Shown here: piece by piece, positions 1 to 7,926 of the stretch
Numbering within the stretch: position 1 is the stretch's first letter
How the letters are laid out: each line of letters begins with the position of its first letter
Assembly (NCBI RefSeq): GCF_001514535.1
Contig: NZ_BCNO01000003.1
Location: 123,344 to 187,343, forward strand
DNA length: 64,000 nt
Reading direction: 5' to 3'
Source of the DNA: Thermodesulfovibrio aggregans
Lineage (GTDB): Bacteria > Nitrospirota > Thermodesulfovibrionia > Thermodesulfovibrionales > Thermodesulfovibrionaceae
Translations under genes and position numbers: made by a program
Notes under the pieces: generated by a model
Told to the model about the DNA's origin: nothing
The model's input: the letters and a program-made list of their open reading frames with translations, nothing else
The model's database searches: none

Positions 1-1
1 T

Positions 2-460
2 GAAATCCTTAAAAGATTAGAAAAAATTGACAGAAGACATCTTTATACAATTGGCGCTCTTGGAGCCAGATGGGGACTTTACTCTGAAGAGTCTTTTCGT
101 AATGGACTGAAAGCAATAATTGAAGACTCTTTCGGTGTGGAAGTTATGAGATATGTTGACTACGATCGCGATGGAGAAGTATTCGGGCATCCCGACCAGA
201 TAGAACTTGACTTAATAATCAGAAATGGGATGGTAATTGCCTGTGAAATAAAATCCTCCATAAGCAAATCTGATATGTATTCCTTATGGAGAAAGAAAGA
301 ATTTTATGAGAAAAAACATCAGAGAAAAGTTGATAGAGTTATTGTTATTTCGCCAATGGTTGATCCTCGTGCAAAACCTGTAGCAGAAAAACTTGGAATC
401 GAAATTTACACTCATTCAGATGAATTCATAGAAAATGAACAAAAAAGCTTAAACGATTAG
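2..460 (+). CDS. DUF3782-like PD-(D/E)XK nuclease-fold protein, 3' part
   Basis: The reading frame is open from the window edge and ends at 460, so the N-terminus is missing; about 152 residues remain. An internal ATG at 137 is not the true start, because the upstream codons read as normal protein (GARWGLYSEESFRNG). The C-terminal half has the PD-(D/E)XK nuclease-fold pattern: acidic ELDL, then CEIKSS about 15 residues on, then a strand ending VDRVIVISP. This resembles DUF3782/DUF1626-type proteins, whose role is unknown. A second member with a coiled-coil front lies at 55820-56527. Whether either cuts DNA cannot be told from sequence. Confidence 0.7.
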   Translation, partial: EILKRLEKIDRRHLYTIGALGARWGLYSEESFRNGLKAIIEDSFGVEVMRYVDYDRDGEVFGHPDQIELDLIIRNGMVIACEIKSSISKSDMYSLWRKKEFYEKKHQRKVDRVIVISPMVDPRAKPVAEKLGIEIYTHSDEFIENEQKSLND

Positions 461-543
461 AATTTCATAAAATCATTTAATGCTTCATCTACGAACAACC
501 CTTTTTAATAAATTTTCACTTTTTGTTAAAATACATACCATCT

Positions 544-1374
544 ATGATTACAGGAAAAACAAAAATAATAGGAATATTTGGGGATCCAGTTGAACATACC
601 CTTTCTCCCATAATTCATAATGAAGCCTTTAAGTATCTCGGACTTGACTACTGTTATGTACCATTTCATGTGAAAAAGAAAGATTTAAAAAATGCTATCA
701 TTGCAATCAAAGCCTTAAATATAAAGGGAGTAAATATCACAGTCCCACATAAAGAAGCAGTAATTCAATATCTTGATGAAATTTCAGATGAGGCTAAATA
801 CATTGGAGCAGTTAACACAATTTTAAATAATGAAGGAATCCTGAAAGGTTTCAATACAGATGCACAGGGTTTTATTTTATCCCTTAAAGAAGAAAGTATA
901 TTAATTAAAGAAAAAAACATTTTGATTCTTGGTGCTGGCGGTGCTGCAAAGGCTATTGTTTACGGAATATTAAAAGAGGGTGGTAAAGTTTACATTTACA
1001 ACAGAACCCTATCAAAGGCATTGGAAATAAAAGAAAAATTTGCTAATTTAGGATTTATAGAGGTCATACCACACATTGAGCAATCTATTAATGAAAAAGT
1101 TGATATCATAGTGAATGCTACTTCTCTTGGATTAAAAAAGGATGACCCTTTACCTATCAATCCAGCATTTCTATTGTCAAAGCATATTTACTATGATATT
1201 GTTTATCCTGAGACTCTTTTAATGAATGAAGCAAAAAAAATTGGATGTAAGGTTGTAGGAGGTATTGGAATGCTTCTGTGGCAGGCTGTAGAGGCTTTCA
1301 AAATTTGGACTGAAGTTGAACCTCCAGTTGACGTCATAAAAAAAACTCTAAATAAGGTATTGACAAAATATTAA
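544..1374 (+). CDS. aroE: Shikimate dehydrogenase
   Basis: Predicted to reduce 3-dehydroshikimate to shikimate with NADPH in the cytosolic chorismate pathway. Visible motifs, in order: [10 protein letters not shown] substrate loop near the N-terminus, NITVPHK with the catalytic lysine, GAVNT, FNTDAQG with the substrate-binding aspartate, a Rossmann [10 protein letters not shown] with NRT for NADP, and the C-terminal [10 protein letters not shown]. Length of 276 residues is normal. An in-frame TTG at 523 would add seven residues, but neither start has a clear ribosome site and a TAAAAT box at 527-532 favours ATG 544 with a very short leader. A promoter for the next gene lies within its last codons. 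Confidence 0.93.
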   Translation: MITGKTKIIGIFGDPVEHTLSPIIHNEAFKYLGLDYCYVPFHVKKKDLKNAIIAIKALNIKGVNITVPHKEAVIQYLDEISDEAKYIGAVNTILNNEGILKGFNTDAQGFILSLKEESILIKEKNILILGAGGAAKAIVYGILKEGGKVYIYNRTLSKALEIKEKFANLGFIEVIPHIEQSINEKVDIIVNATSLGLKKDDPLPINPAFLLSKHIYYDIVYPETLLMNEAKKIGCKVVGGIGMLLWQAVEAFKIWTEVEPPVDVIKKTLNKVLTKY

Positions 1375-1388
1375 TTTTTTAGTATAAA
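1360..1388 (+). promoter_or_regulatory. Sigma-70-type promoter for pilM
   Basis: TTGACA at 1360-1365 and TATAAA at 1383-1388 are separated by 17 bp. The pilM ATG at 1400 is only 11 bp past the -10 box, so transcription would begin a few bases before the start codon. No Shine-Dalgarno is seen there, consistent with a leaderless or near-leaderless message. Confidence 0.65.
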
Positions 1389-1399
1389 ACTAAGAAACA

Positions 1400-2335
1400 A
1401 TGCTTGGGATAGAAATAGAAACTTCCTCTATTAAAGTTGCCTATATAGGTAAAAAGTATGAACTTACTGAATGGGAAATTTTTGAAGTTCCAGAAGGAGC
1501 AATTGGACCTGAAGGCATAATTGATTTCGACAGTGTTATAAATACACTCCTCAAAATTCCTCCAAAATTTAATATGAAAAATCCAAAAGCAGCCTTTGCA
1601 ATCTCAGGCCCAGCCTATACAGCAGTAAGAGTAATTCAAGTTCCTTATATAGATAAAGAAGAAATTGCTTTGAATCTCCCTTTTGAACTTGACAAACATA
1701 TACCTTTTAATGTGAAGGAAGTATACTTCGACTTTCACATTCTGGAAAAATTAAAAAAAGAAAACTCAACAGAAGTCCTTGTAGCAGTTGCAACTAAGCA
1801 AATAATTAATGAATATGTTAACATTTTTGAAAAAGCAGGTATAATTCCTCAGGTGGTAGACGTGGGAGCTTTAGCTCTTTATAACGTCTATGAATTTAAT
1901 TACAAAGAGCCCGAGCCTACATTAATTGTAAATGTGGGAGAGAATTTCATTAACTTTGTCATCGCTCAAGATAATAAACCTCTCTACATAAGAGATAGCA
2001 CAATTGCTTTAAATATAGACATTCAAAAAGCACAAGATGAAGAGATAAGGAATTTTGCAGATGATGTTTCCGCAGAAATTTACAGGCAAATTGAATACGT
2101 TAAATCCTTTTTACCGGAAAAACCCGTAAAAAAAATCTATCTTACAGGTTTTCCAGTAATTTATCCAACTTTTATTTCATCAGTTGAAGAAAGACTTGAC
2201 CAGGAAATATTTATATTTGATCCCTTTAAAAAAATCAAAATAAACAAAAAAATTTCAGCCAAAATGCAAAAATATTTACATATATCTTCCATATCAATTG
2301 GATTAGCTCTAAGGGGAACGGAGAAGATAAAATGA
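1400..2335 (+). CDS. pilM: Type IV pilus assembly ATPase-like protein PilM
   Basis: A cytoplasmic actin-like protein that forms the ring at the base of the pilus alignment complex and binds the PilN tail. It begins MLGIEIETSSIKVA, the phosphate-1 strand of the actin fold, and contains the family-typical ELDKHIPF segment near residue 97 and VDVGALALYNV near 153. At 311 residues it is somewhat shorter than many PilM proteins (about 350). It opens a tightly packed pilMNOPQ operon and its end overlaps pilN by four bases. The identification rests on both sequence and gene order. Confidence 0.93.
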   Translation: MLGIEIETSSIKVAYIGKKYELTEWEIFEVPEGAIGPEGIIDFDSVINTLLKIPPKFNMKNPKAAFAISGPAYTAVRVIQVPYIDKEEIALNLPFELDKHIPFNVKEVYFDFHILEKLKKENSTEVLVAVATKQIINEYVNIFEKAGIIPQVVDVGALALYNVYEFNYKEPEPTLIVNVGENFINFVIAQDNKPLYIRDSTIALNIDIQKAQDEEIRNFADDVSAEIYRQIEYVKSFLPEKPVKKIYLTGFPVIYPTFISSVEERLDQEIFIFDPFKKIKINKKISAKMQKYLHISSISIGLALRGTEKIK

Positions 2336-2886
2336 TAAAAATAAATCTATTACCAGAAAGAAAGGTTAAGAAAGAGAGAAAGAAGGTTGAAATAAAATTA
2401 TCTGGGGAAATCGGTAAAAAACTTGCAATTCCTATAGTTATAACTTTAGTTATTCTCTTAGCTATTTTTGCCTATTGTGAAAGTACAAAATCCTCTCTTG
2501 AAAAACAGATTGATGAACAAAAAAAGAAATTGGAATTGCTTCAGAAAAAAATACAAGAAGTTAAAAAATTTGAAGCAATGAACAAGGATATTGAAGAAAA
2601 AACAAAATTAATTGAAAACCTCAAGAAAATGCAGTCTGCGCCTGTTAGCATTCTTAGTATAGTTGTTAAAAAACTTCCAGATGGAGTATGGCTTACAGGA
2701 CTTAGTTTTAACGATGTAGTTACAGTTGAAGGAATGGGGTTTTCAAACTTGAATGTTGTTCAGTTTGTTGAAAATCTTAAAGCAACTCAGGAGTTACAAG
2801 ATGTTTATCTTGTAGAATCCCAACAAACTGAGTTTGAAAAACAGAATGTTTATAAATTTACTTTAAAATTTAAATTGAAGGTATAA
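2332..2886 (+). CDS. pilN: Type IV pilus inner-membrane protein PilN
   Basis: Bitopic inner-membrane protein linking PilM to PilO. It starts MIKINLLPERK; the INLLP motif is the conserved PilM-binding peptide of the family. One membrane segment lies at about residues 32-48, followed by a long lysine/glutamate-rich coiled coil (about 50-100) and a small periplasmic domain. Length of 184 residues is normal. The ATG overlaps the pilM stop and the stop is one base from pilO, so translation is probably coupled. Confidence 0.92.
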   Translation: MIKINLLPERKVKKERKKVEIKLSGEIGKKLAIPIVITLVILLAIFAYCESTKSSLEKQIDEQKKKLELLQKKIQEVKKFEAMNKDIEEKTKLIENLKKMQSAPVSILSIVVKKLPDGVWLTGLSFNDVVTVEGMGFSNLNVVQFVENLKATQELQDVYLVESQQTEFEKQNVYKFTLKFKLKV

Positions 2887-2887
2887 G

Positions 2888-3475
2888 ATGGATTGGGAAA
2901 AACTTTCAAAAACCAACCGAATTTTATTAATGATTTTACCACCCATTGTTTTAATTGTACTTTTCAGCTCTATATATATGTTGCCAACCCTTGATAATAT
3001 TAAAAAACTAAAAAATGACCAAAAAAATATTCAGGAAGACATAGAAAAAGCAAATATAATTGTCAGTAAATATGAAGACTTAAAGGCTTTAAATGAAAAA
3101 CTGCAGAAAAAAATGGAGTTTTTAAAAACACTGCTTCCTAAAGAAACAGAGGTTACTGATGTTCTAAAAATGGTCTCCCAAATAGGACTCAATAAAGGTC
3201 TTGTCGTGACTTCATGGAAACCAAAGGAAAAAACAGTACATTCATCAAATGAAATTTATGAAATTCCTGTAGAAGTTGGTATGAAAGGTAAATATCATAC
3301 ATTTGGAACATTTTTCGCCGATATTACAAGAATAGAAAGAATCGTTAATATAAAAAAGATGGAAATAAAAAAGGGTGACAAAGATCCAACAATGTTAAAT
3401 GCGAATTTGACTGCTGTTACTTATTCACTGATACCTGAAGAAGAAAAGAAAAAAATACAACAAAAGAAAAAGTAA
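2888..3475 (+). CDS. pilO: Type IV pilus inner-membrane protein PilO
   Basis: Partner of PilN in the periplasmic alignment subcomplex. A membrane segment at about residues 12-32 is followed by a coiled coil (about 35-75) and a ferredoxin-like periplasmic domain containing YHTFGTFFADITRIERIV, a typical PilO stretch. It is 195 residues long, ends in a very lysine-rich tail, and its stop overlaps the ATG of pilP by one base. Position between pilN and pilP supports the call. Confidence 0.92.
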   Translation: MDWEKLSKTNRILLMILPPIVLIVLFSSIYMLPTLDNIKKLKNDQKNIQEDIEKANIIVSKYEDLKALNEKLQKKMEFLKTLLPKETEVTDVLKMVSQIGLNKGLVVTSWKPKEKTVHSSNEIYEIPVEVGMKGKYHTFGTFFADITRIERIVNIKKMEIKKGDKDPTMLNANLTAVTYSLIPEEEKKKIQQKKK

Positions 3476-3954
3476 TGGAAAGAAAGAGAATTTTAATCAT
3501 AGTCGGAGTTTTTTTACTAATTACGCTACTTGTAGTTAGTTACTTTTTACTCAACAAAACAGAGAAACCTCAACAGATACTTACAACCACTCAAAAAAAA
3601 CAACCAGTTCAGGTAGTTGAACCTACCATAGTATTTCCTACATATACCTATGATGCTCAACAAATGAGGGATCCCTTTGTCCCTCTAATTTTAAAAAGAG
3701 ATGAAAGAAAAAAAGGAGTATCACCTCTTGAAAGTTATGAAATAGAAGAATTAAAGCTTACAGGAATTGCGATTGACAAAAAAGGAGCTTTTGCACTTCT
3801 TCAAGCAACAGATGGAAGATTTTATATTGTAAGAGAAAACGATAGAATAGGATATAGCGGAGGCAAGGTAGTGAAAATCTTAAAAGATGGCATCAAAATC
3901 ATAGAAAACAATAAAGTTAAATATTTAAAACTCAGGCCGGAGGAAGAAAAATGA
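3475..3954 (+). CDS. pilP: Type IV pilus protein PilP, membrane-anchored
   Basis: Periplasmic protein that connects PilNO to the PilQ secretin. It has the family signature RDPFVPLI near residue 65 and a beta-domain with LTGIAIDKKGAFALL and YIVRENDRIG. Many PilP proteins are lipoproteins, but here residues 5-27 form an uncleaved-looking membrane segment with no lipobox cysteine, so it is probably anchored by a helix. Length of 159 residues is normal. Its end overlaps pilQ by four bases. Confidence 0.9.
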   Translation: MERKRILIIVGVFLLITLLVVSYFLLNKTEKPQQILTTTQKKQPVQVVEPTIVFPTYTYDAQQMRDPFVPLILKRDERKKGVSPLESYEIEELKLTGIAIDKKGAFALLQATDGRFYIVRENDRIGYSGGKVVKILKDGIKIIENNKVKYLKLRPEEEK

Positions 3955-5903
3955 TAAATATAATTGTTTTTATTTTAATGTTTTTATTTATTTCCGTAAA
4001 TACTGTTTTTGCAGGTGAGGTCATCAACGTAATACCTGAAGGAGATACTTTAAAAATAAAGCTCACAGAAAAAACTGAGTTCACTCTTCTTCCAAGTGAG
4101 GATCCATTTAAAATAAAAATAGAACTTAAAAATACAAAACCTGGAATCTTAGATAAAAAAATATTTTTCAGAGAAGGTATAGTAAGTGAAATCTCAGCTC
4201 AGGCAAAAGACAACAATACAGAACTATTACTCCTTATAAGTGAACCTGCAAAAGCTGAAATAGCAATGGAAAATGGCATAATGACAATTTCCTTTAACTC
4301 TACCCCTGCCAAACCATCTAAAACAGTAAAAATTATTGAAATGGCAATGGATAAAAATGATGAAGGCTTTGAAATATCAATTCAGGCAGATGATGAACTT
4401 CCTGTGCCTTCGGTAAGTAAGATTGACGACTATATAAATGTAAGTTTTCATGGAGTAAGTTTTGAAGCAGAAACTCAGGATATTCCTGTTTCTGTAAAAA
4501 GAGAAGGAGATGAACTCACATTGAGCTTCTTCTTTGGAAAAGATTTTAATGCTGAATCTGTTTATCTTGGTGATGAAGTAATCATTAATGTAAAAAGAGC
4601 TAAAAAACCACAGGTTGTTACATCAGAGGAAAAAAAAGTTACTGAATCCCCCATGCCTAAAATAGATACTGAAAAAACTGTTTCTCTTGACTTACAGGAT
4701 GCTGACATAGTAGGAGTTTTCAGACTTCTTGGAGATATTGGAGGATACAATATTGTCATACATCCTGAGGTAAAAGGTAAAATTACTGTTAAACTTATAA
4801 ATGTTCCCTGGATCCAGGCTCTTGATGTAATATGTAAAACCTTTCAACTTGAAAAAACTTTTGATGGAAACATAATTAGAGTTGCTCCAGTTAAAGTCTT
4901 TCAGGAGGAAAAAAAGCTTGAAGCTGAGACAAAAGATCTTTTCAAAAAGGCAGAAGATGAGCAAATTCGTATCTTTGTTTTAAAATACGCATCGGTGGAT
5001 AAAGTAAAAAGCACCATAGAGTCAGCAAAAATTCTTTCACCAAAAGGTAACATATCAACTGATGAAAGAACCAGAACAGTAATTGTGAGAGATATTCCAT
5101 CAGTACTTAATCAAGTGACTTCTCTTATTCAGGATCTCGACAAACCTACAAGACAAATACTTCTTGAAGCGAGAATTATAGAAATATCAAGTAGTTTTGC
5201 TAAAGCTCTCGGTTTTGAATGGGGTATTGCATGGAGACCTCCTGATACAAGAACAACAATAGGTGGTTCATTAGGAGGCAATGTACCGGGTGGAAGTACT
5301 CCATTGGCAATAAATTTACCTGCATCATCAGGTACACAGGCACCAACAACAGCTTTTACTATTGGTTATCTTAATGCGTCCAGAACTTTTGCTCTTGATT
5401 TAAGAATTTCAGCACTTCAACAATCAGGCAAGGGTAAAGTCATCTCAAATCCAAAGGTTATCACTCTTGATAATCAGAAGGCAAAAATAGTTCAAGGAGC
5501 AAGCATTCCCTATGGAGAAAAAGATGTTCAGAGTGGTCAAATATCAACAAAATTTAAAGATGTTGCTATAACTGTTGAGGCGACACCTCATCTTATTGAT
5601 GATAAATCAATGCTTCTTGATGTAAACATTATAAAAGAGGATCTTGTTGAGTTTGTAAACATTGGCGGTGTCTATGCTCCAAGAACTCAAAAAATAGAGG
5701 GAAATACAAAGGTTTCTCTCAGAGATGGTGAAACTTTAGTTATTGGTGGAATTTACAAAAAAACAGATACAACAACAGAATCTAAGGTTCCAGGGCTTGG
5801 AGATATTCCTCTGGTTGGTGAATTATTCAAAAGTCGTGGTAGAGATGAGAGCCTTTATGAGGTTATGATCTTTATAACACCAAGGATAATGCATTATGAA
5901 TAA
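3951..5903 (+). CDS. pilQ: Type IV pilus secretin PilQ
   Basis: Outer-membrane secretin through which the pilus passes. A signal peptide occupies about residues 1-22. AMIN-like beta domains follow, then an STN/N0 domain (about 243-300, beginning VSLDLQDADIVGVF), an N1 domain (about 335-395, with TVIVRDIPSVL) and the secretin pore (about 400-650, ending with VPGLGDIPLVGELF and EVMIFITPRI). At 650 residues it is a complete, fairly typical PilQ. It ends pilMNOPQ, and its last base is the first base of the response-regulator start codon. Confidence 0.95.
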   Translation: MINIIVFILMFLFISVNTVFAGEVINVIPEGDTLKIKLTEKTEFTLLPSEDPFKIKIELKNTKPGILDKKIFFREGIVSEISAQAKDNNTELLLLISEPAKAEIAMENGIMTISFNSTPAKPSKTVKIIEMAMDKNDEGFEISIQADDELPVPSVSKIDDYINVSFHGVSFEAETQDIPVSVKREGDELTLSFFFGKDFNAESVYLGDEVIINVKRAKKPQVVTSEEKKVTESPMPKIDTEKTVSLDLQDADIVGVFRLLGDIGGYNIVIHPEVKGKITVKLINVPWIQALDVICKTFQLEKTFDGNIIRVAPVKVFQEEKKLEAETKDLFKKAEDEQIRIFVLKYASVDKVKSTIESAKILSPKGNISTDERTRTVIVRDIPSVLNQVTSLIQDLDKPTRQILLEARIIEISSSFAKALGFEWGIAWRPPDTRTTIGGSLGGNVPGGSTPLAINLPASSGTQAPTTAFTIGYLNASRTFALDLRISALQQSGKGKVISNPKVITLDNQKAKIVQGASIPYGEKDVQSGQISTKFKDVAITVEATPHLIDDKSMLLDVNIIKEDLVEFVNIGGVYAPRTQKIEGNTKVSLRDGETLVIGGIYKKTDTTTESKVPGLGDIPLVGELFKSRGRDESLYEVMIFITPRIMHYE

Positions 5904-6547
5904 TGAGGATTTTACTTATAGAAGATGATAGAGTTTTGGGAGAGACACTTAAAGACTATCTCAAGATACATGAGATAGAGACAGTATGGGTTTGGGACGA
6001 AAGACAACTTCCAAAGTTAATTACAAAGTACGAGTTTGATGTATTGGTTATTGATTTAATCCTCAATTTTGTTCCAGGCGAAGAAATAATCGCTAAGTTA
6101 AGACAGGCAGGCATTGAAACCCCAATTTTAGTAATCACTGCTAAGAAAACTTTAGATGACAAAGAAAAATGTTTCTTAAAAGGGGCAGACGATTATCTTA
6201 CAAAACCTTTTGATTTTAAAGAATTTTTATTGAGGGTCAAAGCATTAAGTAGAAGAAAGCACATGTCAACAATTGTCAATATTGGCGATTTAACTGTAAA
6301 CATAGATGCTAAAACAATTTACAGAGGCGGTGAAGAAGTCAAGATTTCAAAAAAAGCATGGCAACTGCTTGAACTTCTTCTAAAAAATAGAGGAGAAATT
6401 GTTAGCCAAGAAACCATTCTCAACTATGTATGGCCCGGGAAAAATGTTGGTGATGAAGTTGTAAGAGCTTATATTAAAGAACTGAGAAAAATACTTCCAC
6501 CTGACAGCATAATAACATATCCAGGAAGGGGATACAGGCTCAGTTGA
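5903..6547 (+). CDS. OmpR/PhoB-family response regulator next to pilQ
   Basis: Two-domain transcription factor. The receiver domain (residues 1-115) has the acidic pair EDD at 8-10, the phospho-acceptor in VLVIDL near 51, VITAKK and the lysine in YLTKPF. The C-terminal winged helix (about 125-214) ends with TYPGRGYRLS, characteristic of the OmpR/PhoB class. It overlaps pilQ by one base and the kinase by four. Its position between the pilus operon and the pilin suggests control of pilin or pilus expression. This is inference; the usual pilin regulator PilR belongs to the sigma-54 NtrC class. Confidence 0.9.
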   Translation: MRILLIEDDRVLGETLKDYLKIHEIETVWVWDERQLPKLITKYEFDVLVIDLILNFVPGEEIIAKLRQAGIETPILVITAKKTLDDKEKCFLKGADDYLTKPFDFKEFLLRVKALSRRKHMSTIVNIGDLTVNIDAKTIYRGGEEVKISKKAWQLLELLLKNRGEIVSQETILNYVWPGKNVGDEVVRAYIKELRKILPPDSIITYPGRGYRLS

Positions 6548-7353
6548 AGTTTCAGATTAAGATAATCATAATTTTTTCTACCGTGTTAGCTTTAATTCTT
6601 TTTTATTTAAACACAGTTGTAATTAGTTTTATGGACTCTCTCAAAGAAGAATATATTTTTTTTAGTAACAAAAGATTTATTGAACAAAAGTTTCAGGAAT
6701 ATGTAAAAGATGTTCTGCTTTGGGAATTCTTGCTTGTTTTGAGTTTAATGCTGATTTTATATAAAATCATAGACAGAATGCTTAAACAGGAAAGAGATTA
6801 CAGAGATTTTTTAGAACTGATTCTTTTGACTATCTCCCACAAATTTGGCAATTTTTTAGCAACGCATAAAGGCAACATAGAGATTTTAAAAATCCGATAT
6901 GATGAGAGAGCTATCCAGAGACTTGAGAAAAGTTATAACTACATTCAGAATGACTTTCAGAAGATTTTAGAAACTATAAGACATTTCAAAGACCTTTCAT
7001 CCAGCAAAGACAGAGTTAATTTAAAAGAAGTTATAGAGAGAAATCTTTCAATGTTTGAAATCAATAATAGAAAGTTGATATTGAATCTTAAGGATGTCTC
7101 TATTTATACAAACAGGCAGATAATAGAAAACATTGTCTATTCACTCATTGAGAATGCAATTAAATATTCCAGTGAAAAAATCCATATAAGGTTGTCCAAA
7201 AATAGTGTGGCAATAATAAACGATATTTCTGAAAAACAAAAAGGCTCTGGTGTTGGATTGAAAATCACAGAAGCACTTGCGAAAAAACAGAGATTTAAAC
7301 TAAAATACAGGGCAAAGGAAAATAGATTTATGGCTCTTTTAAAATTCACATGA
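6544..7353 (+). CDS. Small membrane sensor histidine kinase
   Basis: Partner kinase of the preceding regulator. Two membrane segments (about residues 5-26 and 55-75) enclose a short periplasmic loop of roughly 30 residues, so it lacks a large sensor domain. The H-box is TISHKFGNFL (phospho-acceptor histidine near 98), the N-box ENAIKYS and the G-box GSGVGLKI; the ATPase domain is reduced, with no clear DxGxG box, and the whole protein has only 269 residues. It starts at a TTG that overlaps the regulator's TGA, so translational coupling is likely. Confidence 0.85.
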   Translation: MKFQIKIIIIFSTVLALILFYLNTVVISFMDSLKEEYIFFSNKRFIEQKFQEYVKDVLLWEFLLVLSLMLILYKIIDRMLKQERDYRDFLELILLTISHKFGNFLATHKGNIEILKIRYDERAIQRLEKSYNYIQNDFQKILETIRHFKDLSSSKDRVNLKEVIERNLSMFEINNRKLILNLKDVSIYTNRQIIENIVYSLIENAIKYSSEKIHIRLSKNSVAIINDISEKQKGSGVGLKITEALAKKQRFKLKYRAKENRFMALLKFT

Positions 7354-7381
7354 TTTTCACGCTAATTTATAAATTTTTGTT

Positions 7382-7414
7382 TATAATTTAAACAGAGGTT
7401 TCCTTTGGAAACCT
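7382..7414 (+). promoter_or_regulatory. Possible pilin -10 box and 5'-leader hairpin
   Basis: A perfect TATAAT lies at 7382-7387, without a recognisable -35 hexamer. Downstream, 7396-7414 forms a perfect 8-bp hairpin (AGGTTTCC, loop TTT, GGAAACCT) that ends before the strong AGGAGGT site at 7426-7432. The hairpin would sit at or near the 5' end of the pilin message and might stabilise it. Function is inferred. Confidence 0.4.
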
Positions 7415-7438
7415 GAATAAGTTTTAGGAGGTAAAATT

Positions 7439-7864
7439 ATGAAACTTTTAAGGGAACAGAAAGGATTCACACTGATTGAGCTGCTAATCGTCATTGCAAT
7501 TATTGCAATTCTTGCATCAATCGCAATTCCTCAGTACATGAAGTATCAGCAAAAGGCAAAGGTATCATCCTATGCAGAACCTATGGCGAGAGCATGTATG
7601 ATGGATGCTGTTGCTTATTGTGTTGAAAATCCAGATGGAACAATACCGGTGAATGCAATATCAGTGACATTAAAAAATTGCAGTACAAATACTGATATTA
7701 CAACGCCTGGTGGGACGGTCAGATTAACAGTTGGTACTGATATAATATGTGATTCTACTGGCTCAATTACTTCAGGTGTTGTAACAGGATCTTTAGCTGG
7801 TGTAGATAGCTATACAGCATTCTGCTTTGTTGCTGGCGGTGGATTTAAATGTGAGATTAGGTAA
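7439..7864 (+). CDS. pilA: Type IV major prepilin
   Basis: Structural pilin subunit. The leader MKLLREQKG is followed by the prepilin peptidase site [12 protein letters not shown] (cleavage after residue 9) with the conserved Glu at mature position 5, then the hydrophobic stalk helix. The 141-residue precursor carries six cysteines (53, 61, 81, 104, 129, 138), enough for three disulfides, which is more than the usual single pair. A strong AGGAGGT site precedes the ATG and a terminator-like hairpin follows, so it is probably a separate, highly expressed unit. It follows the pilus two-component system. Confidence 0.92.
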   Translation: MKLLREQKGFTLIELLIVIAIIAILASIAIPQYMKYQQKAKVSSYAEPMARACMMDAVAYCVENPDGTIPVNAISVTLKNCSTNTDITTPGGTVRLTVGTDIICDSTGSITSGVVTGSLAGVDSYTAFCFVAGGGFKCEIR

Positions 7865-7873
7865 CTCTTTTAT

Positions 7874-7896
7874 GGGCAGGTTTTTGCCTGCCCTTT
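7874..7896 (+). terminator. Hairpin terminator after pilin gene
   Basis: A 7-bp GC-rich stem, GGGCAGG (7874-7880) with CCTGCCC (7887-7893), has a 6-base loop and is followed by TTT. The U-tract is short. It lies 10 bp after the pilin stop and suits a strongly expressed single-gene transcript. Confidence 0.6.
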
Positions 7897-7926
7897 CACA
7901 TTTCAATAATTTTTAAAAAATTGTAA

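Noticed and set aside
523-543. Seven extra N-terminal codons of aroE from TTG 523
   Set aside because: No ribosome site, not family-conserved, and overlaps a likely -10 box.
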